Below are positions 22,101 through 34,189 of a stretch of 64,000 bases of DNA, piece by piece (the stretch's first letter is position 1; each line of letters begins with the position of its first letter). The DNA comes from Cheilinus undulatus (taxonomy: Eukaryota > Chordata > Actinopteri > Labriformes > Labridae). The stretch is from positions 43,995,023 through 44,059,022 of the forward strand of contig NC_054878.1 of assembly GCF_018320785.1 (NCBI RefSeq). Reading direction: 5' to 3'. The notes under the pieces are model-generated. The model was not told the origin of the DNA and searched no databases. It saw nothing but the letters and a program-made list of their open reading frames with translations. A program made the translations under genes and the position numbers.

Positions 22101-25100
22101 CAAGTAAAAACTTGTATTGCTATCACCATTCTTGCCTTTTTAAAGTTTAATTATTGTACTAGGTTTTTTTTTCTTTTACCTTGTCATATATTTGTTGAAT
22201 ATTTACTGTAATTACTAAGTTTCCTCCAAAGGGGATTAAAAAAATCTTATCTAATCTTATCTTACAGATGCATCTCAAAAATAGAATTTCATGAAAAAGT
22301 CGATGTTTTTCATGTAATTTACGTTTTTTCTAGATTCATCACATACAAAATGAAGAATTTCTAAGGTCTTTTTGTTTGAACTTAAAGACTTTGGCCTAAA
22401 CCCCATGAAAATAAATAAAAACACTATCTAAAAATAATATAATACTGCTGAAAAAGTTACATTTCTTAGCAGTTGATAGCTGATATTCTCTCTCTGGTTC
22501 AGTAGATGCAACTGCAATCATGGGAAAGACTGCTGACTTGACTATTGTCATGTAGACAACCTTTGACATCTTCCACAAGGAGAGTAAGTCACAGAAGGTC
22601 ACTGCTGAAAGGACAGGCTGTTCTGTATCAAAGCATGTTCATGGAAAATTTACTGAGGAGAAAAGTGTAGACAGAAAAGGGGCACAAGCAACAGGGATGA
22701 GCTCAGTTCAGAGGAGTCAAACAAAGCAGTTTCAAGAACTCAGGGGAGCTTCACAAGGACTGGATCAAGAGCCACCACACTGACGAGTCTAGGAAATGGA
22801 CAGGCTGATCGCCTCCTTGTCACATCACATAGATGCAGTAGTTCATGCAAAAGGAGACCCGACCAAGTACTGAGTACAAAAATGAATGTAATAAGAAATC
22901 ATCAAGATTAAAACAAAAAAAGTCTTGAAATATTTGACTTTGTATGAGATGAATCAAGAGTTAGTGGATGTTTTACTTTTTGAATTAAATGAGGGAAAAA
23001 GAACTTTCTCATGATACTCTAATTTTCTGAGTTGCACCTGTATTGTATCATACTAATCTTGTATCATCTAAGAATTTTTTCTTTCCCTACAACAGACCGT
23101 ATTTTAGGCATTTAGTCAAAAACTTTAAGACGAAGGAACAGGGGGTGCTAAAAGAATCATTTCTTAGGTTTAGGATTCATTACTGTAGCTTTCTATTTAT
23201 ACTTCTTTTTGCATTTTTTGGTTGTTTTTTGTTTTTTTTTCAGTTGTTCTTCTTGATCTCTGCAAATATTTTAGACTAACATAATATTTTTATGTTTAGC
23301 ACTCAGCGACTCAACAGCCAGGCTCTATGCTCCTGAACTACGAAAACCCAAATCAGAGTACAAGGTGACAACACCGCTTAAATCTGGATATATGCTGATA
23401 ATCTGGTTACTATCATGATTATCAGGTTATTATACTGATAATAATGTTGCTGATGATATAAATTATGATGTCATCATGTTTGACATGAACAATTATATTA
23501 TTAGTGACATGAATGATGATTTCATCATGTTGTTCTCAGGACTATGTCAGCGATTGGTCACCTGAGGAGACAGTCCAGAGGATGCAGCAGGGAAAGGTAA
23601 ACAGTTGTCTGTTTTTTATGCACGCTGTAGAAACACTGTTTTGTGTATTTACTGTGTATTTGTTGTGTATTCTCAGTGTGTATCGTTGGAGAAGTTTCGT
23701 TCTCTGCAAGATAAGCTCCTCCTCCTCGACTCTGCCGTCAGCGCTCATGATGGGAACGTCATCACTGCAGTAACTTTATTTAAATACCATCGTAAACATG
23801 CAGACTTTATTGACAACATTGTGATGGACAGATGAACACTGCTGTTATGTTTTTTCAGGTCCTGATTTATCTGAAGAGGACGCTGAGCAAAGGTGAGACT
23901 GAAATCATACTGAAACCACCTGGAATCGGCAAGCCAAATCCTGGAATTATCAAACGTAGTCCTGTATTAATAGGACTGGTCTTGGAATCATCAAGCTAGG
24001 TCCAGGAATCATATCCAAGTCCAAGAGTAATCAAATGTAGTCTTGGGACATTCAGGTCTGGTCCAGGAGTCATCAAGTGTTATCCTAAAATTATCAGGCC
24101 ACCTCCTGAGGTCATCAAATGTATTCCTGGATTAAACATGCTTGGTTCTGAAGAAGTCAAATGTGGTCTCAAAAAGATAACGTAAACGTGGAATCATCAG
24201 GCAAGTCCTGGTATTGTCAGACCAGGTCCAGGAGTAATCGCATGTAGTCTTGGGACATTTAGGTCTGGCCATGGAATCGTCAAGTGTAGCCCTAGAATCG
24301 TTCGGACAGGCCCTTGAATCATCAGGCTTGGTCCTGGAACAATGAAGTGTAGTCCTGAAACATTCAGACCTGGTTCTGGAATTATGAGTCTGGTCCTGAA
24401 AGCTTTAGATCAGGTCCCGAAGTAATCAAGTGTAGTCTTGAAACAACCAGGCCTGGTCCTGAAGGAGTCAAATACTGTCTAGAAATACTCAAGTGTAGTC
24501 CTGGTTATCATCAGTGTTATCCTGAAATTATCCGGCCTGGTCCTGGAAGCTTCAGGCCATTTCCTGGAATCATCAGGCCTGGTCCTGGTACAAATCAAAT
24601 TTGTACATTTCAAGTAAAATGGCTCTTTAAAAGTCAGTGGCAGTTGTATGAAGATCATGTAAGAGTCTTACAAATGAACCAGGATTTAGGTCTGACTTTG
24701 CTAGATTCCTCAGTTTGTTCAGAATCAATTCCCTTCCTCCCTTCATCCTTGAAAAATCAAGCTTGGTACTTAAATGTTCCTTGAAACATCCTTAAATTGG
24801 ATCACAGATGGATGTGTTTGAATAATGGCTTGTTGTGTTTCAGAGATCTTGGTCTTTGAATAAACCTTTAATAGTTATTGAGTAACTTCTAGTTATGTTT
24901 TTGAGATTTTGGTCCTTGAAAAATGTCTGATCATGTTTCAGAGGTCTTGTTCAGGGAGCTGGAGTTCAGACAGGTGGCACTCAGACACCTGATCGCCTAC
25001 CTGACCGAAAGCAAAGACCAACGACTGCTGCTGGAGCTGCTCAGGTAGGACTCACCTGTCTCACCTTCTCACTCTGTCTCACCTGGTCACACGATGATGG

Positions 25101-28100
25101 TTTTTTCTTCTGTCCTTTCTCAGAGCACTTGGCAGGACGGAGGATGTGGCGGTACGTAGTCCTCACTACAGCACAGCACACAGTCATAAATAACCCCCTT
25201 ATAAAATTTTGGGTGAGGCAGCAGAAATCCTCTAGTGGACACTCCATGAACTGCAGTTTTTTTTTACACTGAAGCACTGGCTTCACAGTCACTGTAAGCT
25301 CATGTGATATCCTGTCTGTTTCCATGGTAACAGCTGCTTCAGTATAAGGAACACCTGAGCATCTCTGATGAAAACAAGCGGCGGGACTTCCTAAAGAGCT
25401 GCCTCAGGTGAGTAAGTCCTACAGGCTACCGTAGTGCGAGAGTAAAGGGACCATGACAGTACACTGACTTTGTTCAAATATTAACAGTATAAATTTTAAC
25501 CCATCACTACTCTCTCTGTTTCATTTATGATTGATTATCTGATCAGAAACCACACCTAATTTCATGACATGATGATGTCACATCACTGTAACATTTGTGT
25601 TTGTGTCCAGTCTCCCATTTTCTGCAGAGGACACAGGTTATGTTCAAGATCACTACACACTGCTGGAGAGACAGATCATCATAGAGGTCTGGGACTGAAC
25701 ACTTTAACCCTGCTTTGGCTCCAAACTAACCCAGCTTTCACCCATTGATCTTTATGACCCCCTTAGACCTCACTAAACCCTGTTTTAGCCCCTCTTTGAC
25801 CCTGCTTTGGACAAACTTTGACCTTGCTTTGACCCTACATTAACCTTTGTTTGACCCCGGTTCGGCACTTCTTTAACCCCATTTTGATCCTGCTGTAATC
25901 AGACTTTAACCCTACTTAGAAGAAACTTTAACCCTGCTTTAAACAAACTTTAACCCAGCTTTGACCCCACTTTAACCAAGCTGTACCCCACTTTAACCAT
26001 GCTTTGACCAAACTTGCTGCACTGAAAAAAAGATTATGCAGAATGTTCTTTTTTCTATTCGTACTGATTAATTATTGTGGTAATTTTGACATTAGAGAAA
26101 TGGTTGGTGCTTCTTTTTTTGTTTCTAAAGTAAAATCTCATCGTCGACAGGCTGCTGATCGTCAGGCTGAGCGAGGAGGGAAGGTGGAACTCTTCCAGAA
26201 GTTTCCCAGGAAAGCTTCGATCCTCAATATGCCGCTGGTCACAACGTTATACTACTGCTGTTTCTATCACTACACTGAACCTGAGGTTAGTCTGAGCTAG
26301 ACCTGGTCCATATAAGGGCAGGGATGGGAAATTTACTCAATTTAGAAGATACATGGATCTATTTTCAGATGACATATAGAGTAAGATAAAAGGTGAAACC
26401 AATGAAGTTTATCAGTGTAGTTTATGTTATTCAAAAATGTCTGTCAGGCCTAAGGCTCAATAAAAAGGTAGTTTACAATCAGAACCACCAACCTGGGTAG
26501 ATTATTTATCACAGGATAATTGCTTTGAAATTGTAGAAACTCATTGGCTGGATCAGACTGAGTGATTGTGATTGCTTGAGGGAGACTAAATATAATTTCT
26601 TCGATCAGTTTGGCAGAAATCTGGTTGGATCTGATTGGTTGAATCTGATTGGCTTGATCTGATTGGCTGAATGAGATTGAATAAATCTGATTGGCTGAAT
26701 CAGGTTGAATGTTTTTGGTTGAGTAGGACTGGTTGAAGAGGATTTGTGGTTTCAGATTGACTGAATCAGATTGGTTGAATCGGATTTTTAGATCTTCTTG
26801 GCTGAACCTCATGGTTGAATGGGATTGGTTTAATCTGATTGATTTAGTGAGACTGGTATAATATGATTTGTTGGGTGAGATTTGTATTGGTGAATGGAAT
26901 TGGTAAAATCAGGTTGGCTAAAATTGGTAGCCTAATCTGATTGGTTATTTCTAATTTTTTGGGATCTGATTAGTTGATTCTAGAAGGTTAAGTGGGGCTG
27001 CTGGAATATAATTTTCTGAATCTGAATGGTCAAATCCTATTGGTTGATTTTGATTGGTTGATTGACACTGGTTGAATTTGATCTGTCTAATCTGATTAGC
27101 TGAATAAAATCAGCTAAATCTGATTGGCTGAATATAAATTAGTGAATCTGATTGGTTGAACTTGTTTCTTTTTGTTCTCAGGGAACTTACAGCAGCCCGT
27201 TGAACATCCGTCAGACATTTAAGGTGAGAGTCATCCACGTCTCTTTGTTGTGTTAATACTTTTGACCACCACCTGACAGCTGATGACCTTTGACCTCAGA
27301 TCTCAGAGAAGCAGTACTTTGTGACAGCGTTGGCGGCGAGGGCAAAGTTGAAGGCGTGGTTCGATGTGGATGCTCTGTTCGCCAGCAGGAACTGGCTGGG
27401 CTTCACTAGGAAGAAGTCACCGCTCAGCTTCCAGCGAGTCGTCGACATCCTGCAGAAGAACTCCGCCCCCACACAGGTGAGAAGGCGGGGCTAGGCTCCC
27501 AAGGTGCAGGCGTTAAACAGGTGAGAATGAAACAGGTATTGAACAGGACAGGGGAAGATAGGAATTAAAAAAGGGTTCAGAGGTGAGAAGACTGATGCAT
27601 ATTTTAAAAGACAGGTGTGTATTTGATCACCCACAGGTGTGTTCTTTTAATGATGCACAGCCGTGTATTTGATGATGTACAGGTGCTGCAGGAGTACGTG
27701 GCGTTGGTAGACGACGCCGAGCTGAGGATCAGTCTTGCTCAGAAACATAAATGTCACGACATCGTCATTAATGTGAGTAACATACCTGTGTTTACATGAA
27801 TAAAGCTCTCTGATTGGATGATTAATGACCCGTCCACTCACTCATCTGACCACTTCCTCTGTTGTAATATCATGTGTCTCTGGGCCCATCAGACATATCG
27901 AGACCTGAAGGACCGGCAGCAGTTGCTAGGATACCGAGGAAAGGTGGAGCGAGGGTCAGCGGAGGAGAGGAAGATTGATGAGCTGCTCAATAACCAGGTG
28001 AGACAATGACATCATTGTTATTGTAGAAATTGGCGGCCTTTAAATGAAATTCATGGTACAGTCCCACTGTTAAGAAGCTACAGCAACACAGACGACAACA

Positions 28101-28248
28101 AGATCGTTCTTCACTTGTCTCTAGATTGAAACTACCTGCTGAGCCACAGTGTTTTATTTACACTTTTTACAGCGCCCCAACCTTTTTGGAATTGCAAGTG
28201 CACATGATCTTTCTGCTTCTCTTTCAGCAAATGAGGTGGAAGAACTGA
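16137..28248 (+). CDS. vipas39: VIPAS39 (SPE-39 homolog, VPS33B-interacting protein), complete
   Basis: VIPAS39 pairs with VPS33B in endosomal/lysosomal and apical trafficking (CHEVI complex). Coding exons: 16137-16229, 16413-16509, 16594-16731, 18363-18401, 23300-23364, 23540-23596, 23677-23769, 23859-23892, 24942-25044, 25124-25151, 25334-25407, 25611-25686, 26151-26285, 27182-27223, 27300-27476, 27683-27772, 27893-27997, 28228-28248. They sum to 1,467 nt, 488 residues (human 493). It begins [20 protein letters not shown], followed by a six-Asp run and [14 protein letters not shown]. The core reads [77 protein letters not shown] and [12 protein letters not shown], the Vps16 C-terminal-like helical region. 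The last exon adds only QMRWKN plus TGA, matching the human QIRWKN end. All phases agree. Confidence 0.96.
17426..18058. mobile_element. Non-autonomous piggyBac-like element with long inverted repeats, TTAA target
   Basis: A 633-bp element with ends AGGGATACTTCAACATTTTG and its complement, flanked by TTAA at 17422-17425 and 18059-18062. The inverted arms continue for more than 200 bp with scattered mismatches; the shared core includes GCTGTGCCAACTCAATGTAA. Only a short unpaired centre remains, with no transposase. TTAA duplication is the hallmark of piggyBac-type insertion. The family name is inferred from that. Confidence 0.75.
18525..21745. repeat. Long composite repeat in vipas39 intron 4 carrying a minisatellite
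   Basis: Starts with GGGGGTTAGAACCCTATTG and ends with AAAGGGTTAGAACCC followed by TGCTTGCGGCTATATTTG, so the same GGTTAGAACCC phrase marks both ends. The left part has GAGCTGGAATGAGCTAGAAA and GGCCACGCCCCTCACACCGT. I recall these as parts of a dispersed teleost repeat of uncertain class. A tandem array occupies the middle. No protein domain is recognisable. Flanks are TTATTATT-rich. A 17-bp hairpin lies at 21336-21383. Confidence 0.5.
19630..21085. repeat. 21-bp minisatellite (GAGCCTGTGATGTTGCCCTCT)-type
   Basis: About 68 copies of a 21-bp unit beginning GAGCCTGTGATG or GAGCCTGCAATG and ending CCCCCTCT, CCCTCT or ACCTTCT. Because 21 is a multiple of three, minus-strand frames stay open for hundreds of codons and read as QAQR or HHRLRG repeats. 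A block at about 19866-20395 recurs almost unchanged at about 20477-21006 (period 611 bp). Confidence 0.9.
22265..23040 (+). mobile_element. Internally deleted Tc1/mariner-type element
   Basis: Ends CAGATGCATCTCAAAAATAG and (complement of the right end) CAGGTGCAACTCAGAAAATT form inverted termini flanked by TA at 22263-22264 and 23041-23042. Between them, from about 22520 to 22790, the plus strand reads [31 protein letters not shown] and SKHVHGKFT in broken frames. This is the N-terminal DNA-binding part of a Tc1-type transposase common in fish. The catalytic part is missing. Located in vipas39 intron 4. Confidence 0.75.
23895..24600. repeat. TCCTGGAATCATCAGGCCTGG-type degenerate repeat
   Basis: Imperfect copies of TCCTGGAATCATCAGGCCTGG and AATCAAGTGTAGTCCTG, about 27-30 bp each, fill most of the vipas39 intron between 23893 and 24941. 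The remainder (24600-24941) shows nothing recognisable. Confidence 0.7.
25690..26015. repeat. TTAACCCTGCTTTGACC-type degenerate repeat
   Basis: Short copies of TTAACCCTGCTTTGACC, about 17-22 bp, in the vipas39 intron 25687-26150. Not related in sequence to the arrays in neighbouring introns. Confidence 0.65.
26560..27165. repeat. Degenerate array of CTGATTGG (inverted CCAAT) units
   Basis: The vipas39 intron 26286-27181 is filled with copies of AATCTGATTGGTTG or CTGATTGGCTGAAT at about 14-20 bp spacing. Many units contain CTGATTGGYT, which equals the reverse-strand NF-Y/CCAAT-box consensus. Whether NF-Y binds is unknown. Confidence 0.7.
28170..28200. mobile_element. Terminal fragment of a CCCAACTTTTTTGGAATTG transposon family
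   Basis: TTTACAGCGCCCCAACCTTTTTGGAATTG (about 28165-28195) resembles the end of the element that finishes near 36045. It lies in the last intron of vipas39, about 30 bp before the final acceptor. Confidence 0.5.
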
Positions 28249-28460
28249 GCCTGTGGACAATGGCTCTTACTTTGAAGGAAAACAGGAAGTCCACCATGAC
28301 AACAGGGACGTCTGATCAGCTATCAGCGTTGGAGCTGTCCCTGAGACACAGAGTGGATAGGGCTGTTTTTCAGCCTGGTCTTCCATGAGTCATCATGCCA
28401 ACATTCCTGAAAGTGTTTTTGTAAATATGAATGTAAAATAAAATATAAATAAAATATTAT
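28249..28460 (+). other. vipas39: vipas39 3'UTR with poly(A) signals
   Basis: Follows the TGA at 28246-28248. AATAAA occurs at 28437-28442 and again at 28448-28453, giving a likely cleavage site near 28470. A long open frame across 28149-28388 is in a different phase and is not the gene's reading. Confidence 0.7.
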
Positions 28461-28469
28461 TTATAAATG

Positions 28470-30330
28470 TGAAACAAGGATGTGGTATTGATTAGTAGAA
28501 GGGTAGGAGTCCCTCATAGATGTGTAACAAAGATGGCAAATGCTTTTCTGCTGTTTATGAATGGAACTTTTTGACCAAAGATGATAAAAGAACCAAACAA
28601 ATAGAAAGTGATTCAGATGAAAATAAACATTTGATAAACAAATCAAACCTAAATACGACATACAACTGCTTTTTAGTTGGAGATTTTTTTTCTTATAAAT
28701 GAAAAATTAAAAAAAAAAAAAAAAGACAACTGTTTGTTTCTTTTGTTGTCATTAGGGTAGAATCCTCCTTTAAGGGAGAAAACGATGGACTTTCTGCAGA
28801 AATCAAAAACATGAGGATGCATCGCTTTATAATGCTAGAATAATAATTGGTTCAGTTTTTATCAACATGTACACAAAAATTAAAGTAAAAAAAGGAAGAA
28901 ATAATTATACAGAAAAAAATAAATATAATAATTGACAAGAATGTAATAAAAAACAACTATAAGTAACAACAAGTGACAAAAAGCAACAACAAGCATTAAA
29001 AAACAGAAGTCACAATAAATGAAAAAAACCCAAAAATAACTATAAATAACAAAATCAACAAAAAGTAACAAATTAAAAAAAAAAAAACAACAGAAAGTAA
29101 CAAAAGCAACAAGTAAGCAAAAATGTAAAAAATTGGAATTAACAAATTGCAACAAAACCAACAGAAGTAACAAAAATCAACAACAAGCAATGTAATAATA
29201 ATCAATAAGCAAGAACAAGAAACAAAAAGCAATAAGAAGCAACAGAAAAATAACAAAAAAAAAAAAAAAAAACAACAGCAAGATAAGTAGCAGAAAGCAA
29301 TAACAAGTAGCTAATAACATAAAACAAAAACAAAGTTATTCAAGCAAAAATATGAAAAAAAAACAATAAAAAGTCACAAAAAACAACAGAAAGTGACAAA
29401 CTGTCCATAAACAAGAAAGATAAGTTACAAAAAACAAAAAGTAACTAATAATAGCTCACAACAAAACAACAGAAAGTCATTAAATGCAAAAATAAGCAAG
29501 AAAATGAAAAAACAAAAAACAGAAAGTAACTAAAAGCAACAGAAATCAAAACCAACCAAAAAAAAAATAAAAAGCAACAAAATCAAAAAAGTGATAAAGG
29601 TGCAGGACTTGGAAATTCTGAGTTTCCAGTCTGGAATGTCATAACAAACATGCCCTGAACTTGGAATTACAACTTGGAGCAACTGGAACACTTTCGCTTG
29701 TCTTCTGAGGTAAACGAAATGTAGAATAAAAAAACTAACGAAAACTACAAAGAAAAAAAAAATGTTCACAGACACTGAAATAACGATAATAATATAACAT
29801 TAATACTGTGATATGTATTTACAAGACTAAAATAAAGTAAAATTAGGGACAAAATATGCTTATTTTTACTCTAATGCTGTCTGGCATGTCAGCTACACTC
29901 AAGAGTAAAGTGGTCTGATTTGACTGGTTAAGACAGTGGTCATTTTAGGGGGCCTATTTGAATATATAGTTAGAACTGTGTTTGTTTTTTCTGGCCCTTC
30001 TGGGTCTCAACAGTGACAAGTTTATAAAATTACAGAAAAAAACCTCAAACTCTAAAACAAAACTACCAACAAGGCAGTAAAAACTAACTACAGCTGAGCT
30101 AATATTTATAAAAACTAAAACTAAAAATGAAGCAAAAATTAAAATCAAAATCTCGCTAAACTTTGACGTCACTCATTGCGTGTGGGTGATTATTGATGAT
30201 TGATCCGTGTGTTTTTGTCTCGTGCTGCTTCCTGTTGTTTTTTAGTTCAGAGGAGGGGTCTGTTGAATTATTGATTATAAAAGATGAATTAAAGATGGCG
30301 GATAAATTAATCATGCTGCAGTAGTAGTAG
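28470..30330. repeat. Spacer with a long A-rich degenerate repeat (AAAAGCAACAACAAGTAAC)
   Basis: Between vipas39 and gpr132. From about 28880 to 29580 the plus strand is made of diverged AGCAACAAAAAGTAACAAAA and AACAACAGAAAGTAAC units with A-runs. The minus-strand open frames here encode only Phe/Leu/Val low-complexity sequence. The flanks, 28470-28880 and 29580-30330, are AT-rich without a recognisable feature. Confidence 0.65.
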
Positions 30331-30339
30331 TAGTTGAGC

Positions 30340-30445
30340 TTTGTGTTGTCACGTGACTCTCTACCTATGCTCTTACTCGCCTGTCGTCACGTCACGGTTT
30401 CATTCAGAGCACGAGCCGGATGGAAGGAGGATGCACCAGACATCG
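30340..30445 (+). other. gpr132: Candidate gpr132 5'UTR exon
   Basis: A GC-richer patch containing CACGTGACTC and TCGTCACGTCACGG (CRE- and E-box-like) ends CAGACATCG before GTGAGT at 30446, a strong donor. Joining it to the acceptor CTCTCCACAG at 36541-36550 would give a spliced leader about 6 kb upstream of the coding exon. Two upstream ATGs (30420-30422 and 30431-30433) would then be in the leader. Inferred from splice consensus only. Confidence 0.35.
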
Positions 30446-33400
30446 GTGAGTTTTTACCTCGTGGTTTTTCTCTTAATAATCTTAATCTTAATCTTAACAT
30501 TTATATAGTTGAAATCATCTCAGTATAAACTAAGGAACCGTGGATGGAGGATCTATTTTAACCTTTATGTGGCGGAACGAACTTCAAAATAAAGGTTCTA
30601 CTCTGAGTGGTAGTACAGTAGTAGAATGTAGACTTTTACTTTGTAAATATGGTTAGAATAACGGATTAATCACTTTAAATAAGGTATTTAGAGTGGTAAA
30701 ATTAATTAAAAGTGCTATTTAATTCATCAAATTAAAACGTTTTTATTTAAACTATCAGTCATGACGTTTTATTAGCAAATGAAGAGACATTTTGATTAAT
30801 AAATAAGTATAATATTTGTGAAGATGAAGAACAATATAGATAAATTAAAGTAAAAAATAAAATAGACTTATAAACAGATGTAGTGAGGCAAATAAATCCC
30901 TGAAATATGTTTTGAATTTAATTCAGATGTATAAAGGCTTTTTATAGCATACAAAATAAAAGCATAAAATATATAAAAGTGCATTTTGACAGCATTTCTT
31001 ATTTTTCTCTAATTATTAAAACTATCACAATGTAGTTATTTCAATAATTGAAAATGTGTTTTGATTAAAACATACTGCTCTGTCTTATTTCACTTCTGAA
31101 AACTCAGACAGCTCAGTAGACAAGAAAAAAATGATCTTTATGTTATTGAATTTAACATTTTTACTATTCCTTTATTCCCTTCCCTTATATTTATTCTTCT
31201 ATTTAAAACTATTTTTGCATTCCTGATGGCCATATTGACTTATTGTTGTTATTATTATAAAACATAATATTTATTTATTTATATATTCATTCATTCAAAG
31301 TTTAGATCAGTCAGAGTGTAGTCTTCTTTCGTTCATGCTTCATATTTTCTTCAGTGATCAATTATTTATCAATTACTTCTTGGTCCCGCCCACTTCTTGA
31401 ATTCATCCCCGCTGATTGGACGACAGTGGCACAGAAATTTGATTGACAGGTATTTGGACCCCAACAGTCAGGCAAATGACGTCACAGATTATTTAATTAT
31501 TGATCTGAGGAATGAAATGAGGTCAGAGAGCAAACAGCCAATCAGAGTGCAGCATAGAAACAAAGAACAAAACAAATCAGAAGAAGGCTGAATAAACTCA
31601 TAGGAACAACAAAAATCACATCACAAATGAGGAAAACCTGACCAGGGCCCGCTTTAGTGATGTGGAGGCACCAAACAGAGACCAACAGGAGCCTGTCACT
31701 ATTTCTCCAAAATCAGTCACAGCAATTATTACAAAACAACTCTTATCAGGTAATAACGTCAGAGAACTACAGGATAATACTCAACACACTGGTGGACTCA
31801 GAGAGGGGACGAGTGGTGGCCCTATGTGTGAAAATGCCACAGATGCTCCTTTAAACAGCATGATAAAGAGCACTCTAAAAAACCCTTCAAGTGGGCAATT
31901 TATGTATAAATGAGCAAAGTTTGACAAAATGCCTGAATGGGGCCCTCTGAGTGAATAGAAGTTGACTTAGTGCCCTACAGGGTGCCTTTCCTGTGGGCAA
32001 ACTGACTGAGTGCCATCTAGGGTGCCTGTTAAGTGTAAAACATATCATAAAGGGTCCTCAAGAGGGCCATATAAGTGAGCAAAATATGCCAAAGTGCCCT
32101 CTTTGTTGCCTGTTAAGTGGGGAAACATGGCAAAATACCTTTCAGTACACAAATCCCAATAAAGATCCCTCTAAAGGGCACATGTTAATTACTGGAGAAC
32201 AAGGCTGCCCATAAGGGGGGATAAAGAGAGGAGCTCTCTGAGGCCCATGGAGGTCAGCAGGTCATAATCTAGTGTTAGGTTAAACTGTGATAACCTGAAC
32301 AATAACCCCTTTAATCAAAGCAACAAAAATAATTCTATTCATTTATGCTTTAGTACAGTAGCCTTTTTAAACATGTAAACTCCTTTTCTTAAAATAGAGT
32401 CACCTTTTAATGGGTAATGTCGACAATATTGATGGACTCACTGATCAGGAAAATAATGTTAGTATTCATAGCAAAGCCATGATGTGCACAAATGTCAGGA
32501 AGCAGAGACAACTTTAATGAAAATAATTATTGTAAAAAGTGACAAAAAGAAATGGCAAATTGGCAAAACAATGTGAAAACATGAGAAAAATGGATGGAAA
32601 GTTACAAAAATTGGGTTAAAAGTGGCAAAAAAAAAAAAAAAAAAGAAAAGGGTTTATCAGGGACCACATTCTGGGTTTATCAGGGGCCATTCTCTGGGTC
32701 TGTCAGGGACCACATTCTGGGTTTATCAGGGGCCATTCTCTGGGTCTGTCAGGGACCACATTCTGGGTTTATCAGGGGCCATTCTCTGGGTCTGTCAGGG
32801 ACCACATTCTGGGTTTATCAGGGGCCATTCTCTGGGTCTGCCAGGGACCACATTCTGGGTTTATCAGGGCCCATTCTCTGGGTTCTGTCAGGGGCCACAT
32901 TCTGGGTTTATCAGGGGCCATTCTCTGGGTCTGTCAGGGACCACATTCTGGGTTTATCAGGGCCCATTCTCTGGGTCTGTCAGGGACCACATTCTGGGTT
33001 TATCAGGGCCCATTCTCTGGGTCTGTCAGGGGCCATTCTCTGGGTTCTGTCAGGGGCCAAGCCAACTCTGTGGTTTTTAACTTTTTCACTCTAAATGTAT
33101 GGCCTTACCATATACAGCCTGTGCCTTTATATTATTTTCGCTCCTGCTCCACAAACATCCTGAGTCTGCCACTAAGCCATCAGTCCTTCATCAGCTCTCA
33201 GAACTCAAACTCAGCATGTCCTATTATTTAAACATGTCTCTAGTCGTGGTAGAACTCAGACCAATAAAAGTATTTGCTCACTACTGGTGACATTACGTGT
33301 TCTTCAGGCACTAATCAGACATTTTGATTTTCACTGTCATCCACCAGCTCATTGTTCTCGTATATCTAGGTACTCACTTTGATCATCATTTGGGGACTTT

Positions 33401-34170
33401 TTCAGAGCTGCGGACTTTACTCTTGGGGTCAGGGGTCCTCCCAGGGGACTTTTTGGAATCATTAGACTCTATTCTGATGCTATTTTATTCACTCCTGTCC
33501 CCTTCTTTACAAACACAATACACATCTTAATCACTGATAGTCATTTTAGACGTATATCTCATATTTGAGTCACACCTATGAGTGTATTTCCTGTTAACCC
33601 CTTTTATTTACCATGTCTATGATGACCTTCATTCATGATGTGTCAGCCTGTTCTCCTCTTTGTTATCATGACCCAGACCCAGACACCATTCAGATTCACT
33701 TTCATTGTTTGTTTGTTGTTTTAACCAGAATTATTCTTAGAAAAAGCTTTTAACTGTTGTGGCCTCACAGTCAAACACGCTGGGGTTTTATTTTTAAATA
33801 AACACATGTAAATCATCAGCTGACATCTCTATAGTTTATGACAGATGTCAAACCAGTTCCTGAGAAACTCACACTTTAAAAAACCCAGCACCTTAAATGG
33901 CTTTTAAAACCGTTATTGTGGCAGGGAACTTCCTGTTGAATATGTGAAAGGAAACAGAATCTCAGTCGGAGACGTGCTCATCATCAGTTTCAGGAGGAAC
34001 ATGCTGATGCTTCAGAAATACTGAAATAGGAGTAGACCTGATTGTGAGACATGATTAGGGACAGGAAGGACACAGAGTTCACATACATTTTTGGGCCTAT
34101 TATAAAAGACATGATTAGTATTACTCAAACAAGAAACTCACATCAGCATCTCCCTATGATTAATTGACTT
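30446..34170. other. Putative gpr132 intron, left part; includes a 46-bp VNTR
   Basis: Mostly AT-rich single-copy-looking sequence (30446-31880). From 31880 to 32210 there are loose repeats of GTGCCCTCTAAGGTGCCTGTTAAGTG. At 32540-32650 lies a reverse-oriented piece of the GCCACTTTT repeat family ending in a poly(A) run, then the VNTR at 32655-33060. No coding signal from 33060 to 34170. Confidence 0.45.
32655..33060. repeat. Dimeric 23+23 bp VNTR
   Basis: About nine copies of a 46-bp unit made of two related 23-bp halves, TTTATCAGGGGCCATTCTCT+GGG and TCTGTCAGGGACCACATTCT+GGG. Copies are nearly identical, so the array is young and probably length-variable. Overlapping open frames of about 150-166 codons are products of the repeat. 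Confidence 0.9.
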
Positions 34171-34189
34171 AACCAACCATTTTAAATTT

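Noticed and set aside
28149-28388. 79-codon frame after vipas39, looking like an extra gene or exon
   Set aside because: It overlaps the true last exon in another phase; the QMRWKN stop gives the known C-terminus, and the rest is 3'UTR.
32594-33094. Two overlapping open frames of about 150-166 codons (repeats of SGFIRG and FWVYQGPFSG)
   Set aside because: Products of the 46-bp VNTR in rotating phases.
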